Made by a program: the position numbers and the translations under genes. A stretch of DNA of 64,000 nucleotides from Stenotrophomonas maltophilia (GTDB lineage: Bacteria; Pseudomonadota; Gammaproteobacteria; Xanthomonadales; Xanthomonadaceae), in the NCBI RefSeq assembly GCF_002799245.1, contig NZ_NEQV01000001.1:186001-250000 (forward strand). The letters are read 5' to 3'. The notes under the pieces were generated by a model, which searched no databases, was not told where the DNA came from, and saw only the letters and a list, made by a program, of their open reading frames with translations. Numbering within the stretch: the first letter of the stretch is position 1; every line of letters starts with the position of its first letter. Positions 16,160-25,649 of the stretch are shown here, piece by piece.

Positions 16160-18786
16160 CAGGCGGAATCTCCGGCGTTTCGATCAGGGTCCAGGCAGGC
16201 CAGCATCGCGTCATGCAGCTGCTGCCGGGCAGGTTCAGTCAGGGGGAGGTCGTGTTCGTCACTGATCACGAAGGTGTCTTCGGCGCGTTCGCCGAACGTG
16301 GCAATGCGCGCATCATGCACGCGCAGGCCCTGGTTGCGCAGCACGAACGCCACATCGGCCAGCAGGCCGGGACGGTCGGGGGCGACCAGGGCGAATCGGG
16401 TTGCACCCGGCTCATCGCGGAACTCGATGCGCGGGGCGAAGCGGAAGTGCCGCAGCTGCCGCGGTACCACCCGGCGCGACGGCCGCAGGCGCGACAGGTC
16501 ACCACCGAGTGCCTCGCGCAGCGCCGCTTCCAGGTTGGCACTGCTGCCATCGGCAAAGGTGTCGGCCGGGTTCACTTCGAAGGTATCGAAGATGGTGTCG
16601 GCCGGGCCGTCCAGCACGCGTGCGCGGTGGATGCCGTAGCCCTTGCGGTCCAGGGTCATCACGATCGCGGCGAACAGGCCGTCGCGGTCGGGCGAATGCA
16701 CGAACACTTCCAGCGCCGGGTCGTCGACGCTGATCCGGCGCACCTTCACCAGCGCCTGGCCCTGCTTCACCGGCACCAGTGCGGCGGCCTGCCAGGCCAG
16801 CTGCTCCGGGCGCAGGCGGATGAAGCCCTCATCAGGCATCACCGCGAACTGGCGGTCGATGGTGGCATCGTCGTAGCCCTGCTCGCGCACCAGTGCGCGC
16901 ACGCTGTCACGTGCCTCGGCCACGCGCTCGGCGGCCGGCACCGGATGCTCAAGCCCCTCGCGCAGCGCGCGCCGGGTGGCAAAGTACAGGTCGGCCAGCA
17001 GGCGATCCTTCCAGGCATTCCATAGCTTCGGGCTGGTGCCGGCGATGTCGGCACAGGTCAGCAGGTACAGGTAGTCCAGGCGGTCGCGGCTGCCGACCAG
17101 GGTAGCGAAGCGATGGATCACCACCGGATCGGCGATGTCCTGCTTCTGCGCGGTCACCGACATGCGCAGGTGCTGTTCGACCAGCCATGCCACCAGCTCG
17201 GTATCGGTGCCACTCAGCGCATGCGCCTGGCAGAACGCACGCGCGTCCACCGCACCCAGCTCCGAGTGGTCGCCGCCACGGCCCTTGGCGATGTCATGGA
17301 ACAGGCCGGCCAGCAGCAGCAGCTCCGGCTTGCGCAGGCGTGGCCACACTTCGTGCGCGATCGAGAAGCGCTCGTCGGCACGGCTGCTGGCGAACTGGCC
17401 GATGTTGCGCAGGACCATCAGCGTGTGCTGGTCGACCGTATAGACATGGAACAGGTCGAACTGCATGCGCCCGCTGACCTGGGCAAACGCGGGAATCCAC
17501 TGCCCAAGCACGCCCAGCCGTGCCATGCGCGAAAGCGTATCGACCGGGCGCTGGCCGCGCAGCAGGGCCAGGAACTGCTCGCGTGCATCGGTATCGGCCT
17601 GGTCGTAGGCCGGAAGCAACGGCAGCGACTCGGCCAGCGCACGCGCGGTAAGCGAGTGCAGGCCGCGCACCTGCGGATTGTTGGCCCAACTGGAAAACAG
17701 TGCGAACACCTGGCCGATGTCGCCGCGCGGCCAATCGGCCTCGTTGGCAGCCAGGTAGCCGCGGCGCAGGGAAAAGCCCACGGTCAACGGTTCCGGCTGG
17801 GCCTCGCCATCGAACTGTTCCTCGAAGCGCTGCAGCAGGCGGTCGCTGATCCGGCGCACCACCAACGCGGCGCGGTAGAAGCCCTGCATCATTTTCTCGA
17901 CACCGAGGTTCTCGGCATCGTCTTCGAAGCCCAGGCGCGCGGCCAGGGTCTTCTGGTAATCGAAACGCAGGCGCTCTTCCGGACGACGCGCCACCAGGTG
18001 CAGGCCGAAGCGCAACCGCGCCAGCACCGCACGTTCGCGCTTCAAGGCCGCGGCTTCGTCAGCGCCCAGATGGCCAAGCCCGACCAGCGCCTCCAGGTCG
18101 CGCACGCCGAATGCACGCAGCGCCATCCAGCCCAGCGTGTTGAGATCGCGCAGGCCGCCGGGCCCATCCTTCAGGTCCGGCTCCAGGTTGTCGGCGGTAT
18201 CGCCGAAGCGCTGGTGCCGGTTGCGCAGCTCTTCCAGCTTGGCCAGGAAGAAGGTGCGTGCCGGCCACAGTTCGCGGTCGTCGGTGGCCTCGCGCAGCGC
18301 GCGACGCGCGGCATCATCGGCCAGGATCGGACGCGCCTCGATCAGCGCGGTAAGCACGGTCTGGTCAGCCGCCGCCTCGCGGCACTGCCATGCAGAACGC
18401 ACCGCATGGCTGACCGCCAACCCGCAGTCCCACAGCAGCGCGAACAGGCGCGCCAATGCCGCTTCATGCGCCAGTTGTGCCGGCGGATCGCCGAACACCA
18501 GCAGGTCGATGTCCGAACGCGGAAACAGTTCACCGCGGCCATAGCCGCCCACCGCGAACAGCGACAGGCCGCTGTCGGCCGGCAGGCAGCGCTGCCAGGC
18601 CAGGCGGATCAGATGGTCGGCAGCACGTGCGCGCAGCGCCAGCAGGCGCTCGATGTTGTCGCCCTGGTCGAAGCGGCGGTACAGGCGCGCGTCGGCCTGC
18701 TGCAGCGCCTGGCGCGCGGCAGCAGCCCAATCCGGGTCGTTGAGCGACGCGGCCGGCGTGTCCAGCAGCGAACTCGCCGGCAGCAT
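16159..18786 (-). CDS. glnD: PII uridylyltransferase/uridylyl-removing enzyme
   Basis: Nitrogen sensor that uridylylates or deuridylylates PII according to glutamine. It is 875 residues in the usual domain order. The nucleotidyltransferase has [21 protein letters not shown] at 78-98. A central helical linker follows, then an HD domain ([16 protein letters not shown]) and two C-terminal ACT domains ([40 protein letters not shown]). It starts two bases after the map stop and is coupled to dapD. The start MLPASS at 18786 was preferred over upstream codons inside map. Confidence 0.96.
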   Translation of the reverse strand: MLPASSLLDTPAASLNDPDWAAAARQALQQADARLYRRFDQGDNIERLLALRARAADHLIRLAWQRCLPADSGLSLFAVGGYGRGELFPRSDIDLLVFGDPPAQLAHEAALARLFALLWDCGLAVSHAVRSAWQCREAAADQTVLTALIEARPILADDAARRALREATDDRELWPARTFFLAKLEELRNRHQRFGDTADNLEPDLKDGPGGLRDLNTLGWMALRAFGVRDLEALVGLGHLGADEAAALKRERAVLARLRFGLHLVARRPEERLRFDYQKTLAARLGFEDDAENLGVEKMMQGFYRAALVVRRISDRLLQRFEEQFDGEAQPEPLTVGFSLRRGYLAANEADWPRGDIGQVFALFSSWANNPQVRGLHSLTARALAESLPLLPAYDQADTDAREQFLALLRGQRPVDTLSRMARLGVLGQWIPAFAQVSGRMQFDLFHVYTVDQHTLMVLRNIGQFASSRADERFSIAHEVWPRLRKPELLLLAGLFHDIAKGRGGDHSELGAVDARAFCQAHALSGTDTELVAWLVEQHLRMSVTAQKQDIADPVVIHRFATLVGSRDRLDYLYLLTCADIAGTSPKLWNAWKDRLLADLYFATRRALREGLEHPVPAAERVAEARDSVRALVREQGYDDATIDRQFAVMPDEGFIRLRPEQLAWQAAALVPVKQGQALVKVRRISVDDPALEVFVHSPDRDGLFAAIVMTLDRKGYGIHRARVLDGPADTIFDTFEVNPADTFADGSSANLEAALREALGGDLSRLRPSRRVVPRQLRHFRFAPRIEFRDEPGATRFALVAPDRPGLLADVAFVLRNQGLRVHDARIATFGERAEDTFVISDEHDLPLTEPARQQLHDAMLACLDPDRNAGDSA

Positions 18787-18788
18787 CT

Positions 18789-19565
18789 TCAGGAGACCTG
18801 CGACTCGCCTGGCGACAGGGTCAGCACGTCCACGCCGGTCTCGGTGACCGCGATCATGTGCTCCCACTGCGCCGACAGCTTGCGGTCCTTGGTCACCACG
18901 GTCCAGCCATCCGGCAGCACCTTGTTGTAGCGGGTGCCCTCGTTGATCATCGGCTCGATGGTGAAGGTCATGCCCGGCTGCAGCACCAGGCCCTGGCCCG
19001 GGCGGCCGTAATGCACCACCTGCGGCTCGTCGTGGTAGACCTTGCCGATGCCGTGGCCGCAGTACTCGCGCACCACGCTGAAACGCTCGCCTTCGGCATA
19101 GCTCTGGATGGCATGGCCGATGTCACCCAGGGTGGCGCCCGGACGCACCGCACGGATGCCGCGCCACATGGCTTCGTAGGTGGTTTCCACCAGGCGGCGG
19201 GCCATCACCGACGGGGTGCCGACGAAGTACATGCGGCTGGTGTCGCCGTGCCAGCCGTCCTTGATGACGGTGACGTCGATATTGATGATGTCGCCATCCT
19301 TGAGCACCTTCCCTTCGCTGGGGATGCCATGGCAGATGACGTTGTTGACCGAGGTGCACACGGTCTTCGGGAAGCCGCGGTAGCCGACGTTGGCCGGAAC
19401 GGCGCCCTGCACGTTCACGATGTGGTCGTGGCAGATGCGGTCCAGTTCCTCGGTGGTGACACCGGGCTTGACGTGGGGGGTGACGATGTCGAGCACTTCG
19501 CTGGCCAGGCGGCCGGCGATGCGCATCATCTCGATTTCCTGCGGGGTTTTCAGATTCACGCTCAT
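18789..19565 (-). CDS. map: Type I methionine aminopeptidase
   Basis: Removes N-terminal Met from nascent proteins. It is 258 residues. The dinuclear metal ligands appear in INIDVTVIKDGWHGDTSRM (two Asp), CGHGIGKVYHDEPQVVHY (His), MTFTIEPMI (Glu) and QWEHMIAVTE (Glu). The start is MSVNLKTPQEIEMMRIAG at 19565. It is first in the map-glnD-dapD-dapE group. In relatives it lies divergent from rpsB; here a fimbrial cluster separates the two. Confidence 0.96.
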   Translation of the reverse strand: MSVNLKTPQEIEMMRIAGRLASEVLDIVTPHVKPGVTTEELDRICHDHIVNVQGAVPANVGYRGFPKTVCTSVNNVICHGIPSEGKVLKDGDIINIDVTVIKDGWHGDTSRMYFVGTPSVMARRLVETTYEAMWRGIRAVRPGATLGDIGHAIQSYAEGERFSVVREYCGHGIGKVYHDEPQVVHYGRPGQGLVLQPGMTFTIEPMINEGTRYNKVLPDGWTVVTKDRKLSAQWEHMIAVTETGVDVLTLSPGESQVS

Positions 19566-19805
19566 GGCACCCATTATCGCCGATCCGGCCGCAATCTGAA
19601 CGAACGCCACCCAACTGGCGTTCCGGGCCATGCACGGTTCCGGCAAGGAAAGTGAAAGCGTGATGGCCTCCACCCTTTCGCCCGCCTATTTATCACGGAT
19701 TACAGACACTTGCGCTGCCTAAGCTGGCCGCGACCGTCGTCAAAGCGGCGCCGAACGTGCCGCCTTCGCCTTGTTCAACGGACCTTCGGGTCAGGGAGGT
19801 TGTCC
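19566..19805. other. Divergent intergenic region map / fimbrial cluster
   Basis: 240 bp that must hold promoters for map (minus) and the first pilin (plus). An AT-richer patch, TATTTATCACGGATTACAG, lies at about 19687-19705. No promoter reaching consensus in both boxes could be assigned. A strong Shine-Dalgarno GGGAGGTT sits just before the pilin start. Confidence 0.4.
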
Positions 19806-20342
19806 ATGCGATCCCCAGTTCGATCCCTGCGCGCCTGGGCCCTGCTGGCCCTGCTGCTGGCCGGTCCCGCCCTGGCCCAGGCCGCCGACACCACCACCTT
19901 CAACGTCACCCTGGTGGTCACCAAGGCCTGCACCATCACGGCGGCGGCGGCCACCAACGTCGACTTCGGCACCGCGGCCTCGACCACCGCCACCCCCACC
20001 CTGGGCCAGGGCACGGTGACCGCGCAGTGCTCGGCCCTGACCCCGTACACGATCTCGCTGAATGCGGGTGCCAATGCCGGCACCGCCAATGACGTCACCA
20101 CCCGGCGGATGAAGAACACCAATGCGGCGGTGACCGCCAACAACTACGTCGGCTACCAGCTCTACCAGGACGCCGCGCATACCCTGGTCTGGGGCGCCAC
20201 ATCCGGCACCAATACCCAGGCCGGCATCGGCACCGGCCTGGCCGTGCCCTACATCGTCTACGGCCAGATCCTGAACCTGAGCACCAACAACCCGGCCACC
20301 GGTAGCTACCTGGATACGGTCACCGCCACGATCACCTATTGA
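19806..20342 (+). CDS. Spore-coat-U (SCPU) family pilin, CsuA/B-like major subunit
   Basis: A 178-residue secreted subunit with signal peptide ALLALLLAGPALAQAA. The mature N-terminus TTTFNVTLVVTKACTITA and C-terminus YLDTVTATITY are typical of SCPU pilins assembled by archaic (Csu-type) chaperone/usher systems. A Cys pair (KACTI and AQCSA) probably forms the domain disulfide. The start is chosen at 19806 for the perfect GGGAGG site. It is the first gene of the cluster, and the stop overlaps the chaperone start (TGATG). Confidence 0.87.
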   Translation: MRSPVRSLRAWALLALLLAGPALAQAADTTTFNVTLVVTKACTITAAAATNVDFGTAASTTATPTLGQGTVTAQCSALTPYTISLNAGANAGTANDVTTRRMKNTNAAVTANNYVGYQLYQDAAHTLVWGATSGTNTQAGIGTGLAVPYIVYGQILNLSTNNPATGSYLDTVTATITY

Positions 20343-21091
20343 TGGAGCACGCCCGCATGGCCGGACCCCGCCCGTGGCGCGCCACCGGCGTGGCGCTGCT
20401 CGCCCTGTACCTGCTGGCCGTCGCCACCGCCGGCGCCACCAGCCTGCAGGTGGCCCCGACCAGCCTGCAGCTGGAAGCGCGCCAACGTGCCGGCGAGTTG
20501 TGGCTGACCAACAGCGGCACCTCGCCGGTGAAGCTGCAGGTGCGCGTGTTCCGCTGGGTGCAGCAGGACGGCCAGGAACAGCTGCTGCCCACCGATGAAG
20601 TGATGGCCACCCCGCCGATGCAGGAACTGGCCGCCGGCCAGCAGCAGCTGGTGCGGGTAATGCGCCCGGACAGGGAACCGCCGCCGGCACAGCGGTATTA
20701 CCGCCTGATCGTCGATGAGGTGCCCGACCTGGCCACCCGTGCCGATGGCATGCAGTTCGTGCTGCGCTATTCGATTCCGGTGTTCGTGCAGCCCTCGGCC
20801 GGCACGCTGGCACCGCGGCTGCAGGCCCGCCTGGTGCAGTTGGCGGACGGCCGCAACGGCGTCGAGGTGGCCAATTCGGGCAACGGCTACGCACAGATCG
20901 CCGATCTCGCGCTGGGCAGCGCCACGCGCCCGCGCATCGTCCATCCCGGGCTGCTGGGCTATGTGCTGCCTGGCCAGGTGATGCGCTGGCCGATCGAACG
21001 CACGGCGATCGACCGCGACAACGACCAGATCACGGCCAAGCTCAATGGCGAGTCGGAACAGACGCCACTGTCGCCCCCACCGGCTCGCTGA
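20342..21091 (+). CDS. Periplasmic fimbrial chaperone, CsuC-like
   Basis: A 249-residue PapD-fold chaperone. The signal peptide includes VALLALYLLAVATAGA. Domain 1 shows LQVAPTSLQLEARQRAGELWLTNSGTSPVKLQVRVFRW, then YYRLIVDEVPD and VLRYSIPVFVQP, matching the conserved strand and the Arg/Lys anchor region. It donates a strand to pilin subunits and delivers them to the usher. The start overlaps the pilin stop; an internal ATG at 20357 is an alternative start. Confidence 0.88.
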   Translation: MEHARMAGPRPWRATGVALLALYLLAVATAGATSLQVAPTSLQLEARQRAGELWLTNSGTSPVKLQVRVFRWVQQDGQEQLLPTDEVMATPPMQELAAGQQQLVRVMRPDREPPPAQRYYRLIVDEVPDLATRADGMQFVLRYSIPVFVQPSAGTLAPRLQARLVQLADGRNGVEVANSGNGYAQIADLALGSATRPRIVHPGLLGYVLPGQVMRWPIERTAIDRDNDQITAKLNGESEQTPLSPPPAR

Positions 21092-23465
21092 GGCGTTGAT
21101 GGGCGCGCTGCTGGCTGCCCTGGCTCCCGCGGCGACCGAGGCCGCCGATGTGTCCGGCGTGGCGGCCGATGTATCCGGCGTATCGGCAGATGCCGTCCTG
21201 CCGCCCCCGACCCCGCTGACCGCCAGCCAGGCGCTGTACCTGGATGTGTCGCTCAACAGCACGCCGCGCGGCCTGCTGCCATTCACCGAGACCCGCGGCC
21301 GGCTGCAGGCCAGCCCCGAAGTGCTGCGCCAGCTCGGCTTCAACGCCAGCGGCGATGCGCCGGTCTACCTGGACCAGATCAGCGGTGCGGTGGTGCGCTA
21401 CGACGCACACATGCAGACGCTGGCACTGGACGTGCCGCTGGACCAGCTGACCCTGCCCACCACCGTGCTCAGCCGCCCGCAGACGCGCGTTCCCACCGGC
21501 AGCGCCTCGCCTGGTGTGCTGCTCAACTACGACGTCTACGGCAGCCGGGTGGACACGCTCGGCAATCTCAGCCTGAGCTCGGAGCTGCGCGTGTTCGGTA
21601 TCGGCGACGGCACTTTCGAGAACACCGCCATCAGCCGCCGCTACCAGCAACCCGGCGACCGCCATTGGCGCGGCGAGAGCGTGCGCCTGGACACGCGCTG
21701 GAGCCTGGATTTCCCCGACAGCGCAACGACCCTGGAGGTCGGCGACTTCTACAGTGGCTTCGTCGACTGGACCCGCCCGGTGCGCCTGGGCGGCCTGCAG
21801 ATCGGCCGCAACTACGGCCTGCAGCCCTATCGCGTGCTCACGCCCACGCCGAGCTTCCTCGGCCAGGCCGTGGTGCCCTCCACGGTCGAGCTGTATGTCG
21901 ATGGCCTGCGCCAGTACAGCGGCCAGGTGCCGGTCGGTCCCTTCCAGCTGGCAGCCCAGCCCGGCATCAGCGGCACCGGCAACGCGCAGGTGGTGGTGAC
22001 CGACGCATTCGGCCGCATGCAGACGCTGGACTTCAGCTTCTACGGCACCCAGCAGCTGCTCGCCAAGGGCCTGTCGGACTGGTCGGTCGGCGTCGGCCGC
22101 CTGCGCAGGGATTTCGGCGAACGCTCCTTCGCCTATGACGATCGCACGGTGGCCAGTGGCAGCTGGCGCGGCGGCGTCACCGACTCGTTCACCGGCGAAG
22201 CGCATGCCGAAGGCGGCGGTGGCCTGGCCCAGGCCGGCATCGGCGGCTGGTGGCTGCTCGGCGCTGCCGGCGTGTTCAATGCCGCCTATGCGCACAGTGA
22301 TTACCAGGGCCTGCAGGGGGGGCAATGGGCGTTGGGCTACAGCTGGAACAACCGTCGTTTCAACCTCAATCTGCGCAGCGTACGCAGCCACGGCGACTAC
22401 CGCGACCTGGGCGCGCTGCAGGGCAACCTGCCACCGAGCATCAGCGAGCAGGCCACGGTCGGCCTGGACCTGCTGCGGCTGGGCACGCTCAGCGCCAGCT
22501 ATCTTCGCCTGCGCTACCCCGATGGAGACGACAACCGCTATGCCAGCCTGTTCTGGTCACGTACCTGGAGCCAGCGCTGGTCGGCCTACCTGTCGGTGAA
22601 CCAGAACCTGGACCGCAGCGACGACCGCAGCATCTACCTGTCGGTGACTGCCAGCCTGGGCAACAACCGCCAGGCCAGCCTCTCCAGCCAACGCAACGGC
22701 GACAGCCAGAGCTGGGTAGCGGACGTGACCCAGCCAGTGCCCGGCGATGGCAGTGCCGGCGGCGTCGGCTGGCGCGCGCAGCTGCGCCACGGCGAGGACG
22801 GCAACGGCGGCCTGGCCGAGGTCGGCATCCTCAACGATGTCGGCCGCTATTCGTTCGGCGCCTCGCGCCAGGGCGGGCTCAACTATGCCTACGCCAGTGC
22901 CAGCGGCAGCCTGGTGTGGATGGGCGGGCACACCTTCGCCACGCGCGAGGTGTCCGATGCGTTTGCGGTGATCAGCACCAATGGCGTCGGCGGCGTCCCG
23001 GTACGGCTGGAGAACCGCCTGATCGGCGTCACCGATGATCGCGGCCTGCTGCTGGTCAGTCCGTTGCTGTCCTGGCAGCGCAACCGGGTCTCGATCGACA
23101 CGCTGGACCTGCCCGAAGACATGCGCGCCGACCGCATCGAGGACTGGGTCACCCCGCGCCAGCGCGCCGGCACCCGCGTGACCTTCCAGCTGCGCTCGCG
23201 GCCGTCACTGAGCCTGACCCTGCTGGCGATGGACGGGCAGCCGCTGGAAGTGGGCAGCGAAGTGCAGCTGCCTGGCGGCCGCCAGGCCACGGTCGGCTAC
23301 GACGGCCTGCTCTATCTGGAAGATGTCGCCGCCGGCAGCGTGCTGTACGTCACCACCAGCCGCGGCTCCTGCCGGGTGAAAGTGCCGGACCTGCCCAAGG
23401 TGGTGGCATCCGGCGCCCGGCCGACGCCGGCGCCGCAGCAGTGCATTCCGGAGGTGGCGCCATGA
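21045..23465 (+). CDS. Fimbrial outer-membrane usher, CsuD-like
   Basis: About 800 residues. The N-terminal periplasmic domain contains LYLDVSLNSTPRGLLPFTE, followed by the 24-strand barrel (TLEVGDFYSGFVDWTRPVRLGGLQIGRNYGLQPY) and a plug region (ELYVDGLRQYSGQVPVGPFQL). C-terminal domains carry GGRQATVGYDGLLYLEDV. It forms the pore for pilus secretion and assembly. The start at 21045 overlaps the chaperone by 47 bp but gives an Arg-rich n-region before a hydrophobic core. ATG 21099 has a better GAGG site but leaves a weak signal peptide. Confidence 0.9.
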   Translation: MASRNRRHCRPHRLAEALMGALLAALAPAATEAADVSGVAADVSGVSADAVLPPPTPLTASQALYLDVSLNSTPRGLLPFTETRGRLQASPEVLRQLGFNASGDAPVYLDQISGAVVRYDAHMQTLALDVPLDQLTLPTTVLSRPQTRVPTGSASPGVLLNYDVYGSRVDTLGNLSLSSELRVFGIGDGTFENTAISRRYQQPGDRHWRGESVRLDTRWSLDFPDSATTLEVGDFYSGFVDWTRPVRLGGLQIGRNYGLQPYRVLTPTPSFLGQAVVPSTVELYVDGLRQYSGQVPVGPFQLAAQPGISGTGNAQVVVTDAFGRMQTLDFSFYGTQQLLAKGLSDWSVGVGRLRRDFGERSFAYDDRTVASGSWRGGVTDSFTGEAHAEGGGGLAQAGIGGWWLLGAAGVFNAAYAHSDYQGLQGGQWALGYSWNNRRFNLNLRSVRSHGDYRDLGALQGNLPPSISEQATVGLDLLRLGTLSASYLRLRYPDGDDNRYASLFWSRTWSQRWSAYLSVNQNLDRSDDRSIYLSVTASLGNNRQASLSSQRNGDSQSWVADVTQPVPGDGSAGGVGWRAQLRHGEDGNGGLAEVGILNDVGRYSFGASRQGGLNYAYASASGSLVWMGGHTFATREVSDAFAVISTNGVGGVPVRLENRLIGVTDDRGLLLVSPLLSWQRNRVSIDTLDLPEDMRADRIEDWVTPRQRAGTRVTFQLRSRPSLSLTLLAMDGQPLEVGSEVQLPGGRQATVGYDGLLYLEDVAAGSVLYVTTSRGSCRVKVPDLPKVVASGARPTPAPQQCIPEVAP

Positions 23466-24499
23466 GGCTGCTGCTGCTCGTCCTGCTGCTGTGGGCCGGC
23501 CTGCTGGCAGCGGCGCCCGCCGGCGCCACCGCGGTCTGCACGGCAGTCGCCAATCCGACCCTGCCGTTCGGCAACATCAACAGCAATGCGCCCGGCCCGA
23601 GCACGGCCAACCTCAACATCACGGTGACCTGCACCACCGCCGCGCTGAGCCTGCTGGCCACCACCGGCGTGCGCGTCTGCGTGGGCATCGGCGCGGGCAG
23701 CGGCGGCGGCAGCAGTTCCACCTTCCGCACGATGGCCACCTCCACCAGCGACACCATGAACTTCCAGCTGTACAACAATGCCAGCTTCGGCCAGGTCACC
23801 GGCCTGGCTCCGCACGGCACGCCACCAGCGCAGGAACTGACCATGAGCTACAACGTGCCGCTGCTGACCGGCGGCAGCGGTGCGCAGACCGTGCAGCTGT
23901 TCGGGCAGATCCCGGCCAACCAGGTCCTGGCCTCGGGCGCGTACAGCAGCACCTTCAGCGGTGCCAGCGTGGTGCTGACCTGGGCCTGGAACGAAGTCCT
24001 GCTCGGCACCGCCACCGTCCCCGCCACCTGCAACGGCGGCGCCACCGGCACCAACAGTGCGAGTGCGGCCTTCAGCTTCACCGCCACCGCCAATGTGCTG
24101 CCGCAGTGCGGCAGCTACGTCACCACCAACATGAACTTCGGCAACGTCACCGGCGGCATCCCGGCCAATATCGACCAGACCGCCACCCTGACCCTGACCT
24201 GCCTGAAGAACACCGCCTTCCAGGTCGGCCTCAACAACGGCCAGAACAACCCCGCCGCCACCACCACCCGGCGCATGGCCACCACCATCGGCAGCAGCAC
24301 CTACTACCTCACCTATGAGCTGTACCGCGATGCGGCACGGAGCCAGCGCTGGGGAAACACGTTGACGGTCGATACCGCCAGCAGCACCGGCACCGGCAGC
24401 GCACAGCAGCTGACCATCTACGGCCGGGTACCGCCAGTCACCGGCCAGCCCCCGGCCGGCACCTACAACGACCTGGTGCAGGTGACGATCACCTATTGA
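23462..24499 (+). CDS. Two-domain SCPU protein, CsuE-like tip adhesin
   Basis: A 345-residue secreted protein with signal peptide (LLLLVLLLWAGLLAAAPAGA) and two tandem SCPU-like domains. The first opens with TAVCTAVANPTLPFGNI (about 23-39). The second opens with ANVLPQCGSYVTTNMNFGNV (about 212-231) and ends DLVQVTITY. In Csu systems the two-domain subunit sits at the pilus tip and mediates adhesion. ATGA overlap with the usher stop indicates coupling. A tandem repeat array follows immediately. Confidence 0.85.
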   Translation: MRLLLLVLLLWAGLLAAAPAGATAVCTAVANPTLPFGNINSNAPGPSTANLNITVTCTTAALSLLATTGVRVCVGIGAGSGGGSSSTFRTMATSTSDTMNFQLYNNASFGQVTGLAPHGTPPAQELTMSYNVPLLTGGSGAQTVQLFGQIPANQVLASGAYSSTFSGASVVLTWAWNEVLLGTATVPATCNGGATGTNSASAAFSFTATANVLPQCGSYVTTNMNFGNVTGGIPANIDQTATLTLTCLKNTAFQVGLNNGQNNPAATTTRRMATTIGSSTYYLTYELYRDAARSQRWGNTLTVDTASSTGTGSAQQLTIYGRVPPVTGQPPAGTYNDLVQVTITY

Positions 24500-24506
24500 T
24501 GCGCGT

Positions 24507-24652
24507 GCCGACCAACGGTCGGCACCCACCTACAGATCCAGCGCCGACCAACGGTCGGCACCCACCTACAGATCCAGCGCCGACCAACGGTCGGCACCCA
24601 CCTACAGATCCAGCGCACCCACCTAGGGTCGGCACCCACCTACAGATCCAGC
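24507..24652. repeat. Tandem 36-bp SMAG array inside the fimbrial cluster
   Basis: Three identical 36-bp units (24507-24542, 24543-24578, 24579-24614) are followed by a degenerate fourth (24615-24652). Each unit contains the hairpin GCCGACC AAC GGTCGGC and, on the minus strand, the GTAG of SMAG repeats (CTACAGATCCAGC on plus). The units abut with no spacers. The array separates the adhesin gene from the last two genes of the cluster. Confidence 0.88.
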
Positions 24653-24701
24653 ACATCCGGCCGATACCGCGCAGCGAGTCTTTCAGCACGGTGGATGGCA
24701 G

Positions 24702-24944
24702 GTGGTTCGCGCACTTCTGATCGGGGCGATGCTGGTCGCCAGCACGTCGGCATGGGCCGAACCCAGCAGCACGCTGCAGATCCGGCTGACCGTGGTCGAA
24801 TCCTGCAGTGACGATGCCGGCAGCGCCCGTTGCCCGGCGCCACACCAGCGCAGTGACGCCCCCCAGCTGCCGCCCCAGGTCCGCGAGCTCGCACCACCGG
24901 CGACGGACGAGAGCGCAATACCGGCCGTGACCCTCATCTACTGA
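24702..24944 (+). CDS. Miniature pilin-like secreted protein
   Basis: An 80-residue ORF starting at GTG 24702. It has a signal peptide (ALLIGAMLVASTSAWA) and a mature start STLQIRLTVVESC that resembles the first strand of the cluster's pilins. The end AVTLIY resembles their last strand (ATITY, VTITY). The central part is short, Pro-rich and without pilin character. It may be an internally deleted pilin or a small accessory subunit. Its stop overlaps the next chaperone start (TGATG), so it looks maintained as a gene. An ATG at 24729 would destroy the signal peptide. Confidence 0.6.
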   Translation: MVRALLIGAMLVASTSAWAEPSSTLQIRLTVVESCSDDAGSARCPAPHQRSDAPQLPPQVRELAPPATDESAIPAVTLIY

Positions 24945-25642
24945 TGCGCGCACTGCTGATCCTGCTTGCATTGCTGCTGGCGCAGCCCGCCGCGGCGCTG
25001 GAGCTGTTGCCGACCACCCTGCAGCTGCCGGCCGAAGGCGGCCGCGCCGAACTGTGGCTGCACAATCCCGGCCCCGGTCGCTGGCAGGGCCAGGTGCAGG
25101 TCCTGGCCTGGGATCAGCAGCTGGACGCCGAACGGCTGCACCCCAGCGACCAGATCCGGGTCAGTCCGGCGCGGCTGGACCTGGCCCCCGGCAGCACCCA
25201 GCGGGTCTGGCTGCTGCCAGGCGGTCCGGCAGCGGCGCTCGATGAACAGGCCTATCGGATCGTGCTGGCGCCGGCATTGCCGGGGTTGCCCCGCTACTCG
25301 CTGCCGCTGTTCCGCGGCCCAGCGGCGCCAGCGCTGCATGCCCGGTTGCACGGCCGCGTCGAGGCCCAGGGGTCGCAGGCCATACTGCGACTCAGCAATT
25401 CCGGTACCCTGCATGGCCGCCTGCACGATCTGCGCTTCATCACGGCCGACGGCCAGTCGTCGCTGCTGCTGGCCGGGCTCGCCGGCTACATCCTCGCTGG
25501 CCATGAACGCCGCTGGCCCCTGCCCGCCCGCACCGACGGCTATGCGGGCGGCCGCTTCCAGGCCCGCCTGCAGGACGGCCGCGAGGTCGATCTGGCCGCA
25601 TCCGACCCTGCAATTGCAGCGAGCGCCCCCAGCGGGCTATAA
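24944..25642 (+). CDS. Second periplasmic fimbrial chaperone
   Basis: A 232-residue PapD-like chaperone, divergent from the first one in the cluster. Features are the signal peptide LLILLALLLAQPAAA, then LELLPTTLQLPAEGGRAELWLHNPGPGRWQGQVQVLAW, AYRIVLAPAL and RYSLPLFR. With one usher and two chaperones it may serve the mini-pilin or the tip subunit. The start overlaps the mini-pilin stop. Its TAA stop lies inside the -10 box of the rpsB promoter. Confidence 0.82.
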   Translation: MRALLILLALLLAQPAAALELLPTTLQLPAEGGRAELWLHNPGPGRWQGQVQVLAWDQQLDAERLHPSDQIRVSPARLDLAPGSTQRVWLLPGGPAAALDEQAYRIVLAPALPGLPRYSLPLFRGPAAPALHARLHGRVEAQGSQAILRLSNSGTLHGRLHDLRFITADGQSSLLLAGLAGYILAGHERRWPLPARTDGYAGGRFQARLQDGREVDLAASDPAIAASAPSGL

Positions 25643-25643
25643 T
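25614..25643 (+). promoter_or_regulatory. rpsB promoter
   Basis: -35 TTGCAG (25614-25619), 18-bp spacer, perfect -10 TATAAT (25638-25643). It is embedded in the last codons of the fimbrial chaperone gene, whose stop TAA is within the -10 box. Transcription would start near 25650, leaving a leader of about 210 nt before rpsB. Confidence 0.75.
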
Positions 25644-25649
25644 CGATCG

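Noticed and set aside
24507-24652. CRISPR array (36-bp direct repeats)
   Set aside because: The 36-bp units are contiguous with no unique spacers, and each contains a SMAG hairpin; no cas genes are nearby.
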